A stretch of DNA of 64,000 nucleotides from contig JAKUPL010000018.1 of the NCBI GenBank assembly GCA_022449455.1, positions 1 through 64,000 on the forward strand, written 5' to 3'. Of the stretch, positions 62,987 to 64,000 are shown piece by piece. Origin of the DNA: Alcanivorax sp. (lineage in GTDB: Bacteria; Pseudomonadota; Gammaproteobacteria; Pseudomonadales; Alcanivoracaceae). Each line of letters begins with the position of its first letter. Position 1 is the stretch's first letter. Position numbers and translations under genes: made by a program. The notes under the pieces are model-generated. The model worked only from the letters and a program-made list of their open reading frames with translations, had not been told where the DNA came from and did not search any database.

Positions 62987-63802
62987 TTAACGGGCCTGGT
63001 GGAACCAGGGGTAGCGCCAGCGGGAATAGCGGGCCAGCGCGAAATCGATGGCGAACGCCAGGAAGGTGATCCAGACCACGTAGGGCAGAATCACGTCCAT
63101 GGCCAGGTAACGCCGCACCAGGAAGATGCGATAGCCGAGCCCGTCGGTGGCGGCGATCGCCTCGGCGGCGATCAGGAACAGCCAGGCGGAGCCCAGCGAC
63201 AGCCGCACGGCGCCGATCAGGCGCGGCATCACCTGGGGCCACACCAGCCGCAGAATGATCTGCCAGGTGTTGGCGCCCAGGGTCTGCATCTTGATCACCT
63301 GCTCGGCGGGAATTTCCTCGGCGCGCTGCTGCAGGTCGCGGATCAGGAACGGCGTAATGCCGATCACGATCAGCACCACCTTGGCCAGCTCGCCCAGGCC
63401 GAACACGATGAACAGGATCGGCAGCACCGCCAGCGGCGGCACCAGCGACAGGCCGGTGACCAGCGGCGCGATGCCGGCGCGCACCAGCGGCAGGGCGCCG
63501 GTGGCGATGCCCACCACCAGCCCGATGGCGGCACTGATGGCCACGCCCAGGGCCAGCCGGGTGAGGCTGGCCAGGGTGTCCTGCCACAACAGGTACTCGC
63601 CGGTGCGCTTGCTGGGCTCGAAGGCCATGCGCTGGATGGCGTCCACGAAGCTGGCCAGATCCGGCAGCAGCTTGTCGTTGGGGTTGGCCGCCAGGCGCGC
63701 GTCGGAGGCCACCACATAGAGCACCACCAGAATCACGAACGGCAGCAGCCCGAGGGCCCAGCGGCCCACCGGCCCGGCCTGGCGATTGATCAGCTTCTTC
63801 AT
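62987..63802 (-). CDS. ABC transporter permease, TauC/SsuC-like
   Basis: The 271-residue inner-membrane protein has about six helices and the coupling loop KMQTLGANTWQIILRLVWPQVMPRLIGA near residues 170-195. It is the permease partner of the ATPase and of the substrate-binding protein that begins outside the window. Cluster context suggests guanidine or urea import. Confidence 0.92.
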   Translation of the reverse strand: MKKLINRQAGPVGRWALGLLPFVILVVLYVVASDARLAANPNDKLLPDLASFVDAIQRMAFEPSKRTGEYLLWQDTLASLTRLALGVAISAAIGLVVGIATGALPLVRAGIAPLVTGLSLVPPLAVLPILFIVFGLGELAKVVLIVIGITPFLIRDLQQRAEEIPAEQVIKMQTLGANTWQIILRLVWPQVMPRLIGAVRLSLGSAWLFLIAAEAIAATDGLGYRIFLVRRYLAMDVILPYVVWITFLAFAIDFALARYSRWRYPWFHQAR

Positions 63803-63821
63803 GTCGGCTCCCGGCCGGCGC

Positions 63822-64000
63822 TCAGAGGTCGCCGTCGGCGGCCATCTTCATGTAGGTCGGGTCGAAGCGCAGTTGCACGTTGCCCTCGCTGCCGTACACG
63901 CCGGACGGGGTTTGCACGCCGACGAAACCGGCGTCCGGGGCGCCGTCGCCGAGCAGCCCGTGCTCGAAGGAGAACTCCGCCACCCGTTGCATGGTGGTGT
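63822..64000 (-). CDS. ABC transporter substrate-binding protein, C-terminal part
   Basis: Only the last 59 codons are inside the window; the start lies beyond base 64000. The visible end (RVAEFSFEHGLLGDGAPDAGFVG, then GNVQLRFDPTYMKMAADGDL) fits the periplasmic binding proteins of urea-carboxylase-linked ABC transporters. The stop is 19 bases upstream of the permease start, so the genes form one operon. The upstream leader, where a guanidine riboswitch might be, is out of view. Confidence 0.7.
   Translation of the reverse strand, partial: TTMQRVAEFSFEHGLLGDGAPDAGFVGVQTPSGVYGSEGNVQLRFDPTYMKMAADGDL

Overview
The window is high-GC, densely coded chromosome from a gammaproteobacterium. Gene order and protein character (miaB, ybeZ, ybeY, ybeX and lnt; a coxB-coxA-ctaG-coxC block; RapA; a TorF-type porin; DUF1820; DUF2909) suggest the Alcanivorax/Marinobacter/Pseudomonas neighbourhood, most likely an Alcanivorax-like marine bacterium. 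This placement is inference from recognised families, not a database result. I saw no rRNA, tRNA, CRISPR array, transposase or prophage gene.

Layout. 1-3.7 kb: the end of a DUF218 protein, then a minus-strand sulfur operon (Blh/ETHE1-like metallo-hydrolase, DUF442 sulfurtransferase, SulP anion transporter) with an AT-rich inverted repeat upstream. 3.7-7.7 kb: lnt, ybeX, ybeY, ybeZ. 7.8-16.2 kb: a quinone oxidoreductase and a sulfate ABC transporter split in two (cysA-cysW and cysT-sbp) by an opposite-strand cassette of a duplicated beta-propeller lipoprotein, an ECF sigma factor and an anti-sigma factor. 16.4-19.4 kb: miaB, then divergent copper-delivery genes (SCO1, PCuAC, and a PCuAC paralogue that has lost its metal ligands). 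19.5-30.2 kb: TorF porin, a lipoprotein, an M14 peptidase, a papain-like amidase, an ICMT-type methyltransferase, a PIN-PhoH ATPase, glpE, an RhlB-type helicase, a DUF938 methyltransferase, an SDR and an acyltransferase. 30.3-39.4 kb: a START-type protein, an Asp-box sialidase-like protein with a membrane partner, a sodium:solute symporter coupled to a membrane-anchored cold-shock-domain protein, a FemAB/GNAT-type protein, a small gene behind a consensus CRP-type site, and an M48 peptidase with LemA.

39.4-47.6 kb is a full aa3/caa3-type cytochrome c oxidase locus: subunits II, I and III, CtaG, SURF1, a Sco-like thioredoxin-fold protein, CtaA and CtaB. With SCO1 and PCuAC some 25 kb away, the window carries most of the oxidase structural and copper/heme maturation set. 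48-57 kb holds DUF1820, a dienelactone hydrolase, an esterase, RapA, an MmyB-type regulator divergent from a membrane protein, two small zinc-ribbon genes, an alpha/beta hydrolase and murI. 57.1-64 kb is a 'urea carboxylase' cluster with a TauABC-like transporter and two DUF1989 proteins. By present knowledge of these families this is more likely a guanidine carboxylase/carboxyguanidine deiminase operon; allophanate hydrolase is absent from the visible part.

The most unusual signals are: a composite palindromic repeat (CAGGAT-type) present twice, each time reaching into the 3' end of a gene and writing its last residues (IQDTG or IQDAG) and stop codon; the split sulfate transporter whose two halves share a promoter-like motif; a 360-base gene-free stretch with a long-range stem; and several exact palindromes in divergent intergenic regions.
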